Source of the DNA: Paracoccus alkanivorans
Lineage (GTDB): Bacteria; Pseudomonadota; Alphaproteobacteria; Rhodobacterales; Rhodobacteraceae
NCBI RefSeq assembly: GCF_003697785.1
Contig: NZ_QOKZ01000004.1
Coordinates: 62,001 to 126,000 of the forward strand
Direction: 5' to 3'
Length of the DNA stretch: 64,000 nucleotides
Of this stretch, positions 63,196-64,000 are shown piece after piece. The notes beneath the pieces are model-generated. The model made no database searches and was not told the DNA's origin. It saw nothing but the letters and a program-made list of their open reading frames with translations. The stretch's first letter is position 1; each line of letters begins with the position of its first letter. A program made the translations under genes and the position numbers.

Positions 63196-64000
63196 TGGTG
63201 CGTCCCGGTTCGGGCAACTCATCCGTGACGTTGAAAACCATCGCCAATGAACTTGGCGTATCGGTGACGACTGTCGCGCGCGCATTGAAGGATGGCCACA
63301 AGATCGGTCCGGAAACGGTGCGCAAGGTGCGTGAAACCGCCGACCGGCTTGGATATGTCCGGAATCTCGAGGGCGCCAAGCTACGCACCGGCAAGACGCT
63401 GATCGCCATGGCATTCCTGGATTTCGCCGAGGAAGAGGAAATCGGGGATTCCGGCGCTGTCGGCATCCTGAACGGCTTTCACAAATGCCTCGCCGGCACC
63501 GATTACGCGGTTCGCGCTGTCCCCGCGTCCCGGGATGGGTCGGCGGTTGAGCGCATTCGGGAGGTTGTGCGGGGCCGCCTCGCCGATGGGGTGATCTTCG
63601 ACCTTACCGAATTGCAGGATACGCGGGCAAGATATCTGCTGGAGGCGGACTTTCCCTTCGTTACCTATGGCCGCACCGAACTGTTTTCGGAACATGCCTG
63701 GTTCGACATCGACAACGAATTCGCCGCCTGGCAAAGCACTGATGCATTACTGCGCGACGGTTGCCGGCGGATTGCCCTGATCGACGGAGACCCTCGCTAT
63801 ACTTTCGTCCGACAGCGGCTGCGCGGCTATGAGCGCGCCTTGCGCGAGCATGGGATCGAACCCGATACAGCCCTGCGTCACCATTCCACACTTGCAGCCA
63901 ATATTGCCCGCACAGCCGTAGGGCCACTTCTCGACCGGGGTGCCGACGGCTTCGTTTGCTCGAATGAACTGACATTTCTTGGCGCGCGCGCCGGTGTCCG
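63195..64000 (+). CDS. LacI family transcriptional regulator (3' truncated by window)
   Basis: The first 268 residues of a LacI-type regulator. The HTH is SVTLKTIANELGVSVTTVARALKD and a hinge region (RNLEGAKLRTGKTLIAMAF) leads to a PBP-I-like effector domain. The start overlaps the GH2 stop by one base, so the two are cotranscribed. It probably represses the GH2 gene and the divergent sugar importer. The C-terminus lies beyond the window. Confidence 0.92.
   Translation, partial: MVRPGSGNSSVTLKTIANELGVSVTTVARALKDGHKIGPETVRKVRETADRLGYVRNLEGAKLRTGKTLIAMAFLDFAEEEEIGDSGAVGILNGFHKCLAGTDYAVRAVPASRDGSAVERIREVVRGRLADGVIFDLTELQDTRARYLLEADFPFVTYGRTELFSEHAWFDIDNEFAAWQSTDALLRDGCRRIALIDGDPRYTFVRQRLRGYERALREHGIEPDTALRHHSTLAANIARTAVGPLLDRGADGFVCSNELTFLGARAGV

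Overview
The window is GC-rich bacterial DNA with almost continuous coding. Gene content and order point to an alphaproteobacterium of the Rhodobacteraceae, probably Paracoccus or a close relative. The main pointers are the DUF1674/rsmB/purH/lspA/DUF3035 (BamF) neighbourhood, a psd-pssA-pmtA cluster for phosphatidylcholine, IalB and DUF1800/DUF1501 proteins, and the large number of ABC importers with paired regulators. The assignment rests on gene content only. I see no rRNA, tRNA, insertion sequence, prophage or CRISPR array.

Layout. 0-3.3 kb: end of a polar amino-acid ABC ATPase, an MFS exporter facing a MerR regulator across a MerR-type promoter, and an SDR. 3.3-9.6 kb: a five-gene oligopeptide-type ABC importer operon with a divergent Lrp/AsnC regulator. 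9.6-14.7 kb: a catabolic operon (class III aminotransferase, ThDP enzyme, M20 peptidase) with a divergent FCD-type GntR regulator and a 23-bp near-palindrome between them. 14.7-17.3 kb: a DUF1800/DUF1501 pair. 17.4-34.9 kb: mostly housekeeping genes: amidase, a 58-aa DUF1674 gene, rsmB, purH, lspA, bamF-like, an ATP-grasp/alpha-E/transglutaminase trio, psd-pssA-pmtA, zinT behind a Zur-like box, rlmN, ialB-like, asparaginase, nitronate monooxygenase and serB.

35-41.8 kb: a LacI-controlled operon with a ribose-type ABC importer, a Gfo/Idh/MocA dehydrogenase and a TIM-barrel isomerase/lyase. 41.9-47.2 kb: a two-component system and an OFA-family (oxalate/formate type) transporter. The response regulator has GAFPGA instead of GAFTGA, and three GGACA-N3-TGTCC-like sites lie 42-43 bp apart upstream of the transporter. 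47.2-48.1 kb: bluB under a cobalamin riboswitch. 48.5-53 kb: flavin reductase, aldo/keto reductase and two-component flavin monooxygenase genes in the arrangement of the sulfoquinovose monooxygenase (Smo) pathway, with a divergent GntR regulator and a third kind of Gfo/Idh gene. 53.2-54.2 kb: an ArsR/SRPBCC/small-membrane-protein operon whose promoter carries a perfect 18-bp inverted repeat. 54.3-64 kb: a maltose-type ABC importer, another Gfo/Idh + TIM-barrel pair, a GH2 beta-mannosidase and a LacI regulator cut by the window end.

As a whole the accessory part looks like a sugar and organic-acid scavenging region. Three independent Gfo/Idh dehydrogenases, two of them paired with TIM-barrel isomerase-like proteins, lie within about 22 kb beside three separate sugar or sulfosugar modules. 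This suggests oxidation-first (3-oxo-sugar) chemistry, possibly combined with oxygenolytic desulfonation of sulfoquinovose.
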